This document shows positions 47,850-61,895 of a DNA stretch of 64,000 nt, piece after piece (position 1 is the stretch's first letter; every line of letters starts with the position of its first letter). The notes below the pieces were generated by a model, which saw only the letters and a list, made by a program, of their open reading frames with translations, ran no database searches and was not told the DNA's origin. Source of the DNA: Cacajao melanocephalus (lineage: Eukaryota > Chordata > Mammalia > Primates > Pitheciidae); contig CAUYLG010038528.1 of NCBI GenBank assembly GCA_963573385.1, positions 1-64,000 of the forward strand, written 5' to 3'. A program made the translations under genes and the position numbers.

Positions 47850-48290
47850 GTTGCTTCAGCCAAGTTTTATTACATTCCAATTTCTAGTTGGGTTTGGTCA
47901 ATGGGAGAAGCCAGTGGGAGAAAAGAAGATGGAAGGAGAGACATAGAGGCTAAGGTATTTATTTTCTGTGTTCTGCCTGCTGGTCCAAGGTTCGGCAGTG
48001 GCTTTCCCCCATACCTAATGCCTCAGCTCCTGCTGGGACCCTTTCTGCATGGCTACAGCGCTCATTGAATTCTAATATGTAATTATTATCTTCCCTTCTC
48101 CTTTCTGGACTAAGGATGGTAGGTAATGGCTTCCTGCTATTGCTAGCCAACTCCTGGGTGTTTCACTATTTCATTGGTTCCTTGAGCCCTGCTCATACTT
48201 TGTGAACAGTCTCTTCAGTGAAGTCTTTTCAGTTGTCCTTTGGAGTGTGCTGTCTCTTGCTGAGACTTCAATGGATATAACCCTCATAAA
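47850..48290 (+). repeat. LTR-like interspersed repeat, family unknown
   Basis: Phrases ttctgcctgctggtccaagg, ggcagtggctttcccccata, tgcatggctacagcgctcat, ctggactaaggatggtaggt, gtttcactatttcattggtt and gagtgtgctgtctcttgctg follow an order I associate with an old LTR, but I cannot name it. No TSD seen. The frame 47959-48150 (-) is incidental. Confidence 0.4.
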
Positions 48291-48627
48291 GAATTTCTTG
48301 AAAAAATTAGACTATGTTTTTCTTAGAGATCTCATGCTTTATGATCACTGTAAAACATCTCAATATTTTCTGTAATAAGGCATGGGAATCAGGAATAATA
48401 GGAAAAAAGATAGGGGACAGGTTATTTTCCTAGTCATTGGAATTATTTTACCCATCTTCAACTGAGTAAGCTGTTTCAATCTTCTCCCGGTCAGCTCTCT
48501 TTTGACACAAAAGACCGTCTTCAGGATGCAATCTCCAATGTGTTAAATGCATTTTTCTTCTTCTGGGATTCTAGATCCATTCATCTCAAATAGCTTTACA
48601 AGTATTATAGCATGTTCTATTGAGCAA
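48291..48627. other. Unassigned DNA
   Basis: No gene or named repeat. Confidence 0.45.
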
Positions 48628-48757
48628 ACATTTTAAAGAAAATAAAATTTCCTCAAGCCTCTAGGTGGATAATACAATATCTCAGCTGAATTTGCCACTG
48701 TGTAATGTCAGGTATTTGCTTCCTGACATAGGTTTTATTTACCTCAAGAACTTCTAA
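48628..48757. repeat. 130-bp exact dispersed duplication, copy 2
   Basis: Identical to 46580-46709 over all 130 bases, direct orientation, offset exactly 2048 bp. The left flank is tctattgagcaa and the right flank gaaagttttttg; these share no evident TSD and there is no added poly-A. Confidence 0.98.
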
Positions 48758-49031
48758 GAAAGTTTTTTGAACTTATTTAAAATCTCCTTTTATAGCCAGT
48801 AATCTTAGACACTAAAATTTTGGAGGAAATAATTTTTTATTTAAGTTGGTAAACTATGAAAATGAAACATAAGCTCTTTTGGGTATTTCCTTTAGGAAAT
48901 ATGGAGCATAATAGTTCTCTTGGTGGGAAATCATGCTTTATGAGTAAAAAATATTTTTCTCAGGAAAATAAAGAGAGGGCATTTTTTCATTTGCATTTTA
49001 TCTTGTGCACTGACCTATAAACTTTAAGTTT
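48758..49031. other. Unassigned DNA
   Basis: No gene or named repeat. Confidence 0.45.
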
Positions 49032-49150
49032 CTTTATTATTATTATTTATACTTTAAGTTCTGGAGTACACATGCAGATCGTGCAGGATTGTTACATATG
49101 TATACACATGCCATGGTGGTTTGCTGCATCCATTCCCCCCATCATCTAGG
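49032..49150 (-). mobile_element. Short L1 3' end, antisense
   Basis: tattattattatttatactt, taagttctggagtacacatg, attgttacatatgtatacac and catggtggtttgctgcatcc are the reverse complement of a primate L1 3' UTR. About 120 bp; no clear TSD. Confidence 0.92.
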
Positions 49151-50161
49151 AAAAAAAATCTATACTGAAAAGGCCTAAAACATAGCAAAATCCTTTTGTA
49201 GTGGACACATCACTTTGTTAGCCACCTCTAGTTCCCCCTTTCAGATTAACCTATGCTTCTCTTTTCCATTCACAACATAAAAGAAATTCAGTTGACTAAC
49301 ACTGGGTTGTTTTTTTTCTTTTCAAAAATACCCTTATAGGAAGAAATAACTCTTGAAAGGCACTGTTCTAATTATCATGAAGCATCACAGAGTTTTCTGT
49401 CCATGGCCTAGAAAACTTAATTTTTAAAAGAAATTTTGTAGAATGGATTGGGGAAATAGTTTTATCTGGTAAAAAAGCTTTGTTATCTAGCATTCAATAT
49501 AATATCCCTGTGGAGTAAGCTTTCATCAAAGACTCTGCTAGAATAAAAAATAGAACATTTTCATTTGGAGGCCCCAAAATTGGATTTAGTGCTTTAGAAA
49601 TAGATATAGACAGATGCATTTTCCAGCACAATGGTTTTCCAGATAATTTCTGAGGAAGCTTTCAGACCTAGGACTCCATTATATAAGTTTTTTTAGACTT
49701 TGGGGATATTTGGGAGAGCAGCAGCAACGCAGGGGCTAAAAACAAGAGAGGCATGGGACTTATTATTTGGTTATGGTTAGACTGCCAGCACTCTGGCTAT
49801 GGGCCAAATGGTTTACCAAAGAGACTTATCAGTAACATAGCAAAAAGATAGATGGATTTTACCAATGAGAGTTTTTCTTTTGAAACTTCAGAAATATATG
49901 ACTATATATACATCTACATCTATCTACATATAATTTTTCCTAAAAGTAGTTTCAGAAATGCCTTAAATTTTGTTTTTAATAAAGATAAAACTACAAATAA
50001 ATAGTATTTTTTCATCACTCCCTCATTAGGTGCTTCCAGAATTGATGATTATAGGTTATTCCACAGCAGTGGATTAGAAAGGTATAAGAGGCATGCAACA
50101 AAGGTGATGAGGGACCACGAGAAAAATCAGTCACAATCAGTTTACAATTAGTAGTTTTTAT

Positions 50162-50166
<5 letters not shown>
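49151..50166. other. Unassigned DNA
   Basis: About 1 kb; no gene or named repeat. Confidence 0.5.

Positions 50167-50208
<42 letters not shown>
50167..50208. repeat. (TG)21 microsatellite
   Basis: 21 uninterrupted TG units. The His-Thr run in the minus-strand frame 50015-50293 is its translation. Confidence 0.98.
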
Positions 50209-50211
<3 letters not shown>

Positions 50212-51809
50212 TTCCCCCTTTTCTACAGCTTCTCTTGCAAATGGTTGCCATATAAACTGTGAGGTTTAGAAGACTGAAGCCCTTGAGATTCACAAGGCTT
50301 ATTGGGTTAAGACTGTGCTAAACTTATTCAAACTGCAGCTGGCAACTGTCCTTGGAGTTGCTGTCCTTGAAGTCACTGTTAACAGAAGCCTGCAAAGGCA
50401 AGCCCTGAAAAATTAATGGAAATAGGTATTTCCAAGTGATTGTAGCATAATAGTTACACTTTTTTTTTCTGTATTTGAAAGAATTGCAATATGTCAAGGA
50501 CAGAATATGAGTTTTGCACAGTTATCAAAATGTGTTTTTGTATACATATATATGAAAATAGAAAAAAATTATTCTTAAGGTTTGAAATGAAGAGAAATAG
50601 TTATAGTGGGACATCACTAAGAGATTAAAATAATTCCTATTATTTAGTATCTTGCCAAATGAGACTTTGGGCACCATTTTAATCATTACTTGAGTTTTTA
50701 AATGTGAATTTTCTTTAATATACTACTAACCAAGGGACAGATTTTTGAATTATGTTCCACTTTCTTTCCTCTTTTACCTTGTGTAGCCAGCATCTGTCCA
50801 AGTTCTGCTCCTGCTACAGACGGAACATTTTCCAAATCCACCAACGTTTTCTGCACAATTCACAGGCTCCTGCCTAAGTTGAAACTTTTGTCACAGAATC
50901 AGGGATTCCTAGAATTTCAAGGATGTGAAACAATATCTAAATCAACCTGCAATAGAAATCCCCTCTAGACTAGGGCATCTCTGACTGACAGTCACTCAGT
51001 CTCAGCAGGAACAATTCTAATGAAAGGAGCAAGGGAGCACTATCTAGTTCACGTGAGGCCTCTGTTGCCTACTAACTGGAACGCAATATAATAATCACTT
51101 GATTATGATTAGTGAAATGAAAATAAACACATCACCCATTTACCTAGACCTTTATGTGAAAACCATAATATACAAAAATGCTGCAAAATGTGGTATTATG
51201 ATTTAGGTCATTCTTCAGTATTTTACCCATCAACCTGCCCCACTTCTGTTTGTATATTATTATTGTAAGTCTCTCTTCTTCCTTTCCCTAAAGCTTCCCT
51301 TTGAACAATACAGAGAAATCCACAAGTATTGTTGCCCCTAAACACCATGAATAGATAGATGGCCACATCAGTAACATTGGGCATAGCTACAGCATTAGTG
51401 AGGAATGATGTCTATCAGATAATAATGATCTGTTAACTTCAAAATCTTAATGAAACTTCATAGATTGCACCAATAAATAGTTATCTCTTAGTTCCTACTT
51501 TCTTCCAGCTAGCTTCTACCCCTTTTAAGACAAAATGCATGAATTTTAGATATGGTATGTTAATACTGCTGCTGTAAAATGTGTCCAGACTACCCTATCT
51601 TTGACTACTGTACTGAGGGCTACTTAAGTTACAGTGCTCCATTTTCTATAACATTCAAACCACATATAATAAACATGTTTTTCCTAATCTCACGCCCTTT
51701 TTTTTTGCTGCAACAGACAGTTTGATAGACCCTTGCTAGAAGATTTGTGGTGATTTTCTTACCCAAACTTCAAATTCTAGCACTCCAATTGCTAGCATGT
51801 GTATACCCC
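50209..51809. other. Unassigned DNA
   Basis: About 1.6 kb; no gene or named repeat. Confidence 0.5.
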
Positions 51810-52030
51810 TTGCTCCATGAAGCCTTCCCCATTGTCCATCACTCATGCTCAGTTCTCTCTGCACTCCCACAACATGATTTTCACCCCTTTGTCATAGCAC
51901 TTAAATTCCGTCTTACACTGTGGTGAGCCATCTTCTTGCCTGTCTTTCCTAATGAGTCACATGTTTCCTGGATGCTTGACAATGTGATGAATGAATGACA
52001 TGAAGAACAAATGAATCACTTAATGAATGA
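51810..52030 (+). repeat. L2: L2 LINE 3' region
   Basis: Reads ctccatgaagccttccccat, ctgcactcccacaacatgat, cctttgtcatagcacttaaa, ttcttgcctgtctttcctaa, catgtttcctggatgcttga and ends in a tgaatgaatgac repeat, the usual L2 tail. Confidence 0.75.
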
Positions 52031-54764
52031 TAATTGAAAGCATACTCTGGCTTTTTTCACTGCTGTTATCTTTTTAATACTTTCCGTATCCACCAAATAG
52101 GATAACATTTCAGATCCTGATTAATCAATCAAGAAACCTGAATTTATTTATCAATCCTCATTTTAATTTTAATTTAATATAATATTTCAGAACAAATTCA
52201 ATCTCAGAAAGAGCATAAGGTTGTCAATTTGTTATGTGAGAATATCATTCAAGACAAGGTTGAGAAATAAGCTTTGTTCTGGAAATGGACTCTTGTTAAA
52301 AAGATATATGCTAATGCCATGTTTATCAGAGTTAGAGTGTATAAGAGTTCATAGGATAAGTATAATGAATATGCACAGATTATCAAACTTAATTAAAGAT
52401 TTAGAAAAAAAATTTATAACCAAATAAACATGGAGCAATTATATTTTCATACATTATGTTTTATATAATGTCTATAATAAAATAAACACAGATAATAGAA
52501 GAGAAATTGTATGTTATTTTTAAAATACCAAACTTAAAAATATTAAAAATATGACAATCCCTTCAGACTAACCTTCCATTCCCTGGAAACTGGAATTATT
52601 CATTTGTGGGAGGACTTTGGTAGGAAGCTATATATCTATAATAAAAAGAATGAAGATAGTTCTAAGAGCAAATGGATGACAAATAATTCATACATGGAAG
52701 TAAGCTAATGAAATATACACAATTACACAAGAGTATCTTATCCTCTTTGTTATCAATGTGTTGTTCCTTCTGAATTTGAACCTAAGGTTGATTTATTTCA
52801 TAGATTTACTTTCTTCACTATGATGCAGGCACTCGCCAGGCAATGAAAGTACAGGGATAAATATGGTATGGCTTCTTACCTTAAGAAACAAGTCAGTGAT
52901 GATGATGAATATGCATACAAGTGGCACAGGGGTTATGATACAGTGAGGCCTGAGAAAGAGGACGATCAGAATAATCTTCCTGAAACAAATAGATATGAAT
53001 TGTACTTTAGGATTTTTAAATTGAGCAAATTAGAAAAAAAACATGAATTCTAAAGTCAGTCTCAAAGATATCTTTTCCAAGTTTCCAACACTATCTGTGT
53101 ATTATAAATATTCAATAGTTGATCTGTTGCAGACAGGATTCTCTAAAGAAATTCAGTTATGATCTTCATTTATTTTGTGTTCTGGCAGCAGTAACAAAGC
53201 TTCAACAGCCACTAAGAGCCCCTGGTTCCACTATAGCAGCAATGCTGCCTTCTTAGAAAAGCCATGGATCACTGAAAGGATTTTTGAGTACTTTAATGCT
53301 TCTTTTAAAGCCATGGCAACCATGAAACAATTGAAGAAATAGAATGTTTTGAATTCTTGACATTTAAATTTTTTTTTTATGTTACGAATTTGTACTTTAA
53401 GAACTCTTATACAATCCATTGTAGGAAAGGGAAATACGGGATTATATTTAGGATTATACTTAAAATATGATGACTCTAAAGTGGCCAAAGACCCCTTTGT
53501 CAGGGACACTGAATAATTTCAGGCTGAATCAGATTTTTTACATGTTTGTAATTTGAAAGTATTTGTAGTATTCTGAAAAAACATCAGGCATTAACACATT
53601 GAGAAATGTCAAGAATTTTTCTTGATTTTATTCCATACCTTGATATGAGCCATGAATGAATAACACAAATGACTATGGTAGTACATAGATTTTTTTCTTT
53701 GTGAGAAAAAAAAATCTGAACATGTTAGCCATCGATTTTTACAGACCATGGCCAAAAACCTCAAAAAAGCTCTATGAGCTGTGAAATACATTTTTGGGGA
53801 TTCACTATTATATTTAGAAACAATTAAGCATTATGTTTTCATAACTGAAACTAAAAACAAATTCTCTTTCTGTACAAGTTTTCTCTAGGATTTAACACCA
53901 TAGTTTTTAGTTCAGTGACCTTTCTTGGCATATTTATCCACATCTGATAGAGGATCAGAGGATCAGAGTGAATTGTTAAGCAGAATAAAAACAAAGGAAG
54001 AATTCATTGATCTTTAAAAACAGGAAAGAAAAGAAAAACACATATTTGTTTTTATAAGTGTTCTTATTATCAACAGCTAACATGCATGCATGTCATTTAG
54101 CCTCATAATGAAATTATATATTACTCAGAGAACTATGTGCAAATATTTTATTATTAATGATTTTGACATCACAAAGATTAATGTGTTATTACTGGAAAAT
54201 CAATTGCTTAAAATAAGTTTACAAAATGACTCAGTTGAAAAATAATTGAGGCTGCATCTAAACAAAATCTCTATGTACCAGTGAATCATGAATCGTAACT
54301 TCTAAGTCAAAGTATTGTTTTCCATTTCCCACATACACTCTAACAACGAGGTCAACTCTAGGAATGGCATGGAAGTTCTGTCTCTATACTTAGCACTGCC
54401 ACACATTGAGAAACAGACTTCAACACCGTTACATTCATAGCAACTTTCTAAATCCAACTCAAAGAATCACCACCAAATCTGGACTTCTACATTTGCTGGT
54501 TTCCTTGGTAGCAGCAGCCATTATGAACACTGGGATTTTGTTCAATAGAAACTGACACTGGTAATTCAATAATAAGGGCGATGCTGTTAAAACACCAAAA
54601 CTTTTGCCTCTTTTTCTTTTCTTATTATGTTTGTTTGCTCTGTTCCCCAATCACAACTCTCATTCTTAAACATGACCAACACTATTGTACTGTTGGTCAC
54701 AAACTAAACTATGGCAAAGCCTGAAAAAAATCCACTCAAAATGGATGTAATCCTGAGTGCAGTC
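52031..54764. other. Unassigned AT-rich DNA, no gene
   Basis: About 2.7 kb, the longest stretch without a recognised repeat. Frames 52221-52427, 52868-53053 (+), 53231-53509, 53609-53791 and 54459-54650 (-) are short, unrelated to any domain I know and not linked by credible splice sites. Confidence 0.5.
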
Positions 54765-54860
54765 TTCTAAATCATGAATTTCTGGAAATGAGGGACAGTG
54801 TTACCCTTATTATTGAATCGCCAGTGTCTAGCACATAGTTTTAATAAATACATGTTTGTA
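54765..54860 (+). repeat. L2: L2 LINE 3' end
   Basis: Reads ggaaatgagggacagtgtta, ttattgaatcgccagtgtct and agcacatagttttaataaat, the typical end of L2. Confidence 0.65.
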
Positions 54861-56009
54861 GAAAAAAAAAATTAACTATTGGCTAGCCATATCAATATAA
54901 AATATGAAGAATATCCCAAGTAATGAGTTAAGGTTTTACTACATGCCTGTCCTCTCAATTTCTACAGAACTTGAATAAAAGCACATACAAAACTTTGTGC
55001 TGCTTTGTACGGAGGTTTTATTTTATTTCTTCTCTGTATTTTTCTTTCAAAATCACATGCATCCTATTCATTTAATGAGGCCATAAAGACTTAAGAGAAC
55101 AACAAGTCTGACATGTTTTCCTATATTTCCAAACAAGCAATAAATTTCAAAAGATAAATCCAGATTCAAACACAATGTTCTATTTTCTATAGTTATTTTT
55201 ATAATCACCATACCATTATCAACAAATTTGAAAACATACCATAATGGCAATCCACTAACCAAATCTGCTGAATCCACATACACATTAAGACAAGATTAAT
55301 CAGGTTCTGATGATGTTAAAGATATTCAGGATAGAAAGAAGATTTTTAAGAGAAAATTATGGTAGCATAGTGACCTTTCCCCTCCACTCTCAACTTTAAG
55401 CTATTTGATTTCCATAGCCAAGTGCATCCTGGGATCTATAATTGAAGTGAGACTTTGGGCTTACCCTGTTATAAAGAAAACTATTATGAAACTTTATTCA
55501 AGTGTCAAGCCAAGGTCAGGAACAGAAAGCAACAGTAACTGAGATCTTGCCACTTTGGAGTTCCTGCAGTAAATGTGCCATCAGCCCCTTATGAATGTGG
55601 CAAGTGTTCCTAGAAAGAGTAAATGGGAAAACTACTATAAATTTTCCTGTGCCTGAGGTTTGGAAGGCACAAGAACACAATAACTAGAGGCTTTACCAGG
55701 TGCCTCAGCAGGCAGCAGACATCCTTCTTGCCTTTGCAACTGAGGGCTATGGGGATAGAAACCTCTCTATGTTCCACCAACTCTGGAACTCCCATGGTTT
55801 GAAAGACTACCCACAGCTAGAGCTGAGCTGTAACAGCCAACAAAGAAAAACACCACTCATCTAAGAGAGACCATCAGCAAAAATCACAGAACAAATTTAC
55901 AGCAAAATAGAATTGCTGGACTGGCGAAAAGAACTCTGAATAAGACAATAATGAGAACATCAAAAGAGATTCCTAAATTTGATGACTTCTCACTACTTCT
56001 ACACAATTA
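54861..56009. other. Unassigned DNA
   Basis: About 1.15 kb; no gene or named repeat. Frames 55068-55283 and 55610-55795 (-) have no recognised motif. Confidence 0.45.
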
Positions 56010-56100
56010 CCATATTCTGTGCCACCATTCTCTCCTGTCAGTGTTACTGCACTTGTCTCCTATTGTCTTTTCTCCATACAGAAGCCAGATTGTTTTACTG
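56010..56100 (+). repeat. Possible L2 fragment
   Basis: attctctcctgtcagtgtta, ctgcacttgtctcctattgt and tctccatacagaagccagat resemble the L2 stretch encoding the end of the RT (sense). Short and diverged. The frames 55951-56229 (+) and 56007-56210 (-) overlap it. Confidence 0.4.
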
Positions 56101-56790
56101 AAAAAGCAAATCAGAGAGGAAGTTTTGTGGACTATTTTGACAGCCAAGGCTTGCTTTATGAATCTCCCAAAAACCCTCATAGAAACAGAGAGAGCAATTA
56201 GAAAAGCCAAAACAAAAACCCATGAATAGCATCTCTAACAAAACTACGTGACAAGATACACTCACAGATCTCAAAATAAAAGGAGGTAGTAAAAACTCTG
56301 AAATCTACATGGTGCATGGTGTCAGCATTTCTGTGGGAAGAAGTGGAGAGAAGGCATGTGGTCTTCTGTTTGCTCTGAGAATAGGAAAATTCTAAAATCA
56401 GAAAAAAGGATCCTCCAGAAAGTGTAGCGCATAAATCTAATAACTACAGTAGAAACTTTTTAAATTCATGCTGAGTGAAGATTATAATGGACTATGCTAT
56501 AGTGGTGCTGGAGCATTCTGGTTCTCATAAATGCTTGGCACTAACAAATCTGACTTCAAAGCTTTACACTTGAAGGAAAATTGCTGGTAGTAGAATATAA
56601 ATTTAAAAACACAGGTAAATATGAACAGATAAAGAAAGAGAAGATCCATATAATGGTGGAGGAGAATAACGAAGAATCCAATATCTAAAAATATAAGACC
56701 ATATTTTAATCACTTTGCAAAATGGTAGAAGGAATGCTCTAACACCCTTGGTGTTATAATTCCATCTGGATTTATTTATTTAATGTTGTT
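56101..56790. other. Unassigned DNA
   Basis: No gene or named repeat. Confidence 0.45.
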
Positions 56791-57236
56791 AGGGGTCAGC
56801 AAATTACCCCCCAATGGCCAAATGTGGCCTGTGGTCCATTTCCTGTGGCCCCACAAAATAAGATTGGAAAGAAGAGAAGGACAAAAGGAAGTTGAGGAGG
56901 ACAGGAAAGGAGAAGCAGTAAGTGGAAGAGGAGGAGAAAAGGAAGAAAGGGGAGGAGGGAAAAAAGAAGAGGAAGAAGATGATGATGATGAAGAAGAGAA
57001 GGAGAAGGAGAAAGAAGAGGAGGAGAAAAAGAAAGGAGAAAGGCAAAGAGTGGAAGAGGAAGAAGATAAAAGAGGAAGAGGAGGAGGAAAGGAAGGTGCA
57101 GAAAGAAAAGGAAAGGAAAGATGCGAGAGGCAGGAGAAAAACAGGGGAAAGAAGAGGAGACAGAAACCTTATGTGGCCAACAAAGCATAAAGTATTTACT
57201 ATCTGGCTCTTTACATAAAAAGTTTGCCAACCTCTG
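56791..57236 (+). mobile_element. MER58: MER58-like hAT-Charlie element with GA-expanded interior
   Basis: The left end reads aggggtcagcaaattacccc, ccaatggccaaatgtggcct. The right end reads gacagaaaccttatgtggcc, aacaaagcataaagtattta, ctatctggctctttacataa and aagtttgccaacctctg. These are the two ends of a MER58-type element with near-inverted termini (aggggtcagcaaa and tttgccaacctct). The interior has been replaced or swollen by about 300 bp of purine-rich sequence. No clear 8-bp TSD. Confidence 0.8.
56864..57160. repeat. GA-rich homopurine tract
   Basis: About 300 bp nearly all A and G on the plus strand (gaggagg, gaagaag, ggagaagg units) with a short gatgatgatgat block near 56978-56990. Frames 56783-57190 and 56922-57218 (+, Glu/Lys/Arg-rich) and 56796-57281 and 56804-57046 (-, Leu/Phe/Ser-rich) are translations of this tract, not genes. 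Confidence 0.95.
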
Positions 57237-57339
57237 CTCTAACAAAATGGAGACATAAATGCAATATTGGATACTTCTCACTCCTAAAAGTAGGCAAAAC
57301 TCATATCTTTTTTAAAAAGTTTAAAAAAAACTAGGCAAC

Positions 57340-57546
57340 ATAATTTTTTTCTGAAACAGGTTATTGCTCTGTTGCCCAGGTTGGAGTGCCAAGATCACAG
57401 CTCACTGCAGACTTGACTTCCTGGGTTCAAGAGATCCTCTTTCCTCAGCCTTTCAAGTCACTGGGACTACAGGTGTGCACCCCTGCACCCAGCTAATTTT
57501 TAAACTTTTTTAAAGAGACAAGGTCTCGCTATGTCACCCAGGTTGT
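57340..57546 (-). mobile_element. Alu: Old partial Alu, antisense
   Basis: A T-run then gaaacaggttattgctctgt, tgcccaggttggagtgccaa, agctcactgcagacttgact, cactgggactacaggtgtgc and agagacaaggtctcgctatg. It covers the 3' monomer and part of the linker, missing some bases in the middle, and stops before the 5' arm is complete. Confidence 0.9.
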
Positions 57547-57589
57547 ATAATTCTTTAATTAAGGTAAAAAAAAAAGTTGTTACAAAAAC

Positions 57590-59235
<1,646 letters not shown>

Positions 59236-59289
59236 TGCCTTACAAAATTTTAATAAAAATTAATAGTTTTTTAACTTGCTGGACAATGA

Positions 59290-61000
59290 AAAGACCATAG
59301 AATACTTTAACTCCACGTACTTTCACCTCCCCTGCTTTGGTAATTCTTGTGTATTTCAATGCCATCTATGTGCAAGTGTGTGTGTGTGTCTCTTGGATCG
59401 CCATGATTCATTTTTAAACGTTTTAAACAGTTAATATTTATTTATATTTACTCACATTCCTTCTTGCATCTACCAGGATCGTTTTTCTTCTGCCTAAAGA
59501 ACATCCCTTAATATGTCCTTTAATGTATGTCTGCTGATGATGGAGTCTCTGTCTTTTTTTCCCAAAAATATTTTATATTACCTTCATTATTGAAGGAAAT
59601 TTTTACTTATTATAGAATTATAGGATCACAGTTATTTTTTCTCAGCACTTGGAAGATTTCAATTCACTCTCATTTATTTCTATTGAGAAATCAGCTGTCA
59701 GCCTTAGTTTTGCTCCTGTAAACGTAATATATTCATCTGCTTGAGATGCTTGTAAGGTTTCCCTTTATTTAGGATTTTGAGTAGTTTTACTACAGAGGTA
59801 TGATGTTTTCTGCATTTACTCCACTGAAAACTTACAGAAATTCTTGAATCTATGACATTATCTCTATAGTCAATTTTGAAAAATTCCTGGATATTAAATT
59901 TTCAAATACTGCTTTTGTCACATTCTTTCTCCACTCACTTTCCGGAATTCCTAATTTACATATGTTACATAATCTTATCATATCCATTACAGATATACGT
60001 TCCTGTATATTATTCATATCTCTGTAATCTAGCCTAGATATTTCCTCTGACCCATTTTCTAATATACTAATTCTCTGTTCAACTGATTTAAATTTTCTGT
60101 TAAGACCACCTCTTGATTTCTCAATTTCAATTACTGTATTTTTAAACTGGTTCTAGATTTTTCAATTAATTTTTTATAGTGTTCCATTCTTTCTTAAACT
60201 TTTCCCCCTTGATATTTTCTGGAATATATTCACAATAGCTATTTTAAAGTTAGTGTCTATTAATTCCAATATTCACATCTCTTTTGAATCTACTTTCATA
60301 TTTATGTTTTAAGATAAAAATTTAAATGCATATATCACATGTCTCATATATGTCATGTAAGATAATAATTCACATATGTATAACAAAACCAAAAATGTAG
60401 TATATATATGAATTACTTTGTGCATGCTTGGTTATTTTTTTTAATTGACTAACATTGCCTATAATTAAATGAAGACAAATTTAAGTCCTGAATGATGTCA
60501 TCTTCCACCACAGAGTGTTACTTTTCCTTCTGGCAGGCATTTAACTAGAAACAGATCACATTAATTCATTAAAATATTGCATTGTTTCAGGCTGGGCTTC
60601 AGTCATTTTGAGCCTCTGTCTTCTTTTGTTCACTTTATTTCTTAAGGGCCACGATTGAAAGCCTAGTGTGTTATTAGCACCTCATCTCTTTGGGGGTCCT
60701 AAACTCCAGTTTTGTTTTAATTTGTTTTATGCAGCTATCTGGGAATGCCACAAGCTCTCCAGTTTTTCAACCTCTTGGCCACTGATTTCTTACCAGTTTA
60801 ACTTCTCTGCTGCTGCTTTAGAGTTGAAAATAGTTAGATAGAAAATCCAACATGTAACATATGCTCACTTCTCTGTGTTTTCATTCTCTCCAGAATCTTA
60901 GCCCCTCAAGCCTCATTCCTTTCATCGCTCTCTGATACTATCAGATAAATGTTCCATATATGAGTCTTTCTTTTTTAGCTGCTTTCAGTGAGAGATCTGA
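59290..61000 (-). mobile_element. Old LINE-1 segment, antisense
   Basis: Reads gaagatttcaattcactctc, gagaaatcagctgtcagcct, gtaaggtttccctttattta, acagaaattcttgaatctat, ttccggaattcctaatttac, gttcaactgatttaaatttt, caatttcaattactgtattt and gcaggcatttaactagaaac. These are phrases of the antisense strand of a widespread ancient L1 region (L1ME/L1M5-like 5' part). Boundaries are approximate. It lies immediately after, and opposite to, the L1M at 57590-59235. Confidence 0.55.
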
Positions 61001-61339
61001 TCTATAACAAGCTAGTCTGCTATTACTGGAAGAATAAGTTTATTATAATAAATATTGACATAAAAGAAAAATATACAGCATGAACCATAATGCAAAGAGA
61101 CTAAAATCATCTCTTAAACACAATAAACTATTAAGTTGACAAAATTGTCTCTGTTTTAAACACAATGATAAACTAAGATAACTGGGAAGTATACCGCTAA
61201 AAACATCCAGAATCATGGAAAAATTTTAAAGATTTAAAAGATTTTTAATGAATTGTTGTATTCACAATTAGGAAATTAAAATCCACACATAAAAGAAATG
61301 AAGTTTAAACTGATAATCAGAGGCATAAAATATGAGCTG
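61001..61339. other. Unassigned AT-rich DNA
   Basis: No gene or named repeat. Confidence 0.45.
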
Positions 61340-61512
61340 TTCACACACTGGGACCTGTCAGGAGGTGGGGGGCTAGGGGAGGGATAGCATTAGGAGAAAT
61401 ATCTCATGTAGATGACAGGTTGGTGCGTGCAGCAAACCACCATGGCACATGTATGCCAACAAACTTGTACATTCTGCACATGTATCTCAGAACTTAAAGT
61501 ATAATAATAATA
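61340..61512 (+). mobile_element. Short L1 3' UTR
   Basis: cacacactgggacctgtcag, the G-rich aggtggggggctaggggagg run, gagaaatatctcatgtagat, gtgcagcaaaccaccatggc-type sequence, cattctgcacatgtatctca and a tail of aataataataataaaa. About 170 bp, 5'-truncated; TSD not evident. Confidence 0.94.
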
Positions 61513-61895
61513 ATAAAATTTTTAAATGAAAAAAAGAAATATGCACATTCTCAAGTCATTTTCAAAAAAAGATTTGTGCTGTTGTTGTAGCTCCCTCTCT
61601 CATGGTGACAGCCTCATATCAATCCAAAAAATTATAGGCTGGGTTTTAATGTCCACCTGAGGCAGTCAGCCAGGGCTATGACCCTTGCCAAGTATAAAAT
61701 TAAAAGTGAGAATTCCCCATAAAGTCTCAGCTACTCAGTAAAAGGATAGGCACATAAAAATTCATTCACTGTAGAAGAGAAAATACAGCAAAACTCATCT
61801 ACCTCTGCTGGGACTCTGGGTAGGAAAAAAAATTTCTGCTAAACATCAAACTCCCGGTTTTGCATTGAGCTAAAAGATTAACAAAAAATTCATCC
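61513..61895. other. Unassigned DNA
   Basis: No gene or named repeat. Confidence 0.45.

Noticed and set aside
50015..50293. His-Thr repeat protein
   Set aside because: It is the translation of a (TG)n microsatellite.
56783..57281. Long Glu/Lys-rich plus-strand frames (135 and 98 aa) and a 161-aa Leu/Phe-rich minus-strand frame
   Set aside because: All are translations of one GA-rich low-complexity tract in a DNA transposon; frames are open because A/G-only codons rarely give stops.
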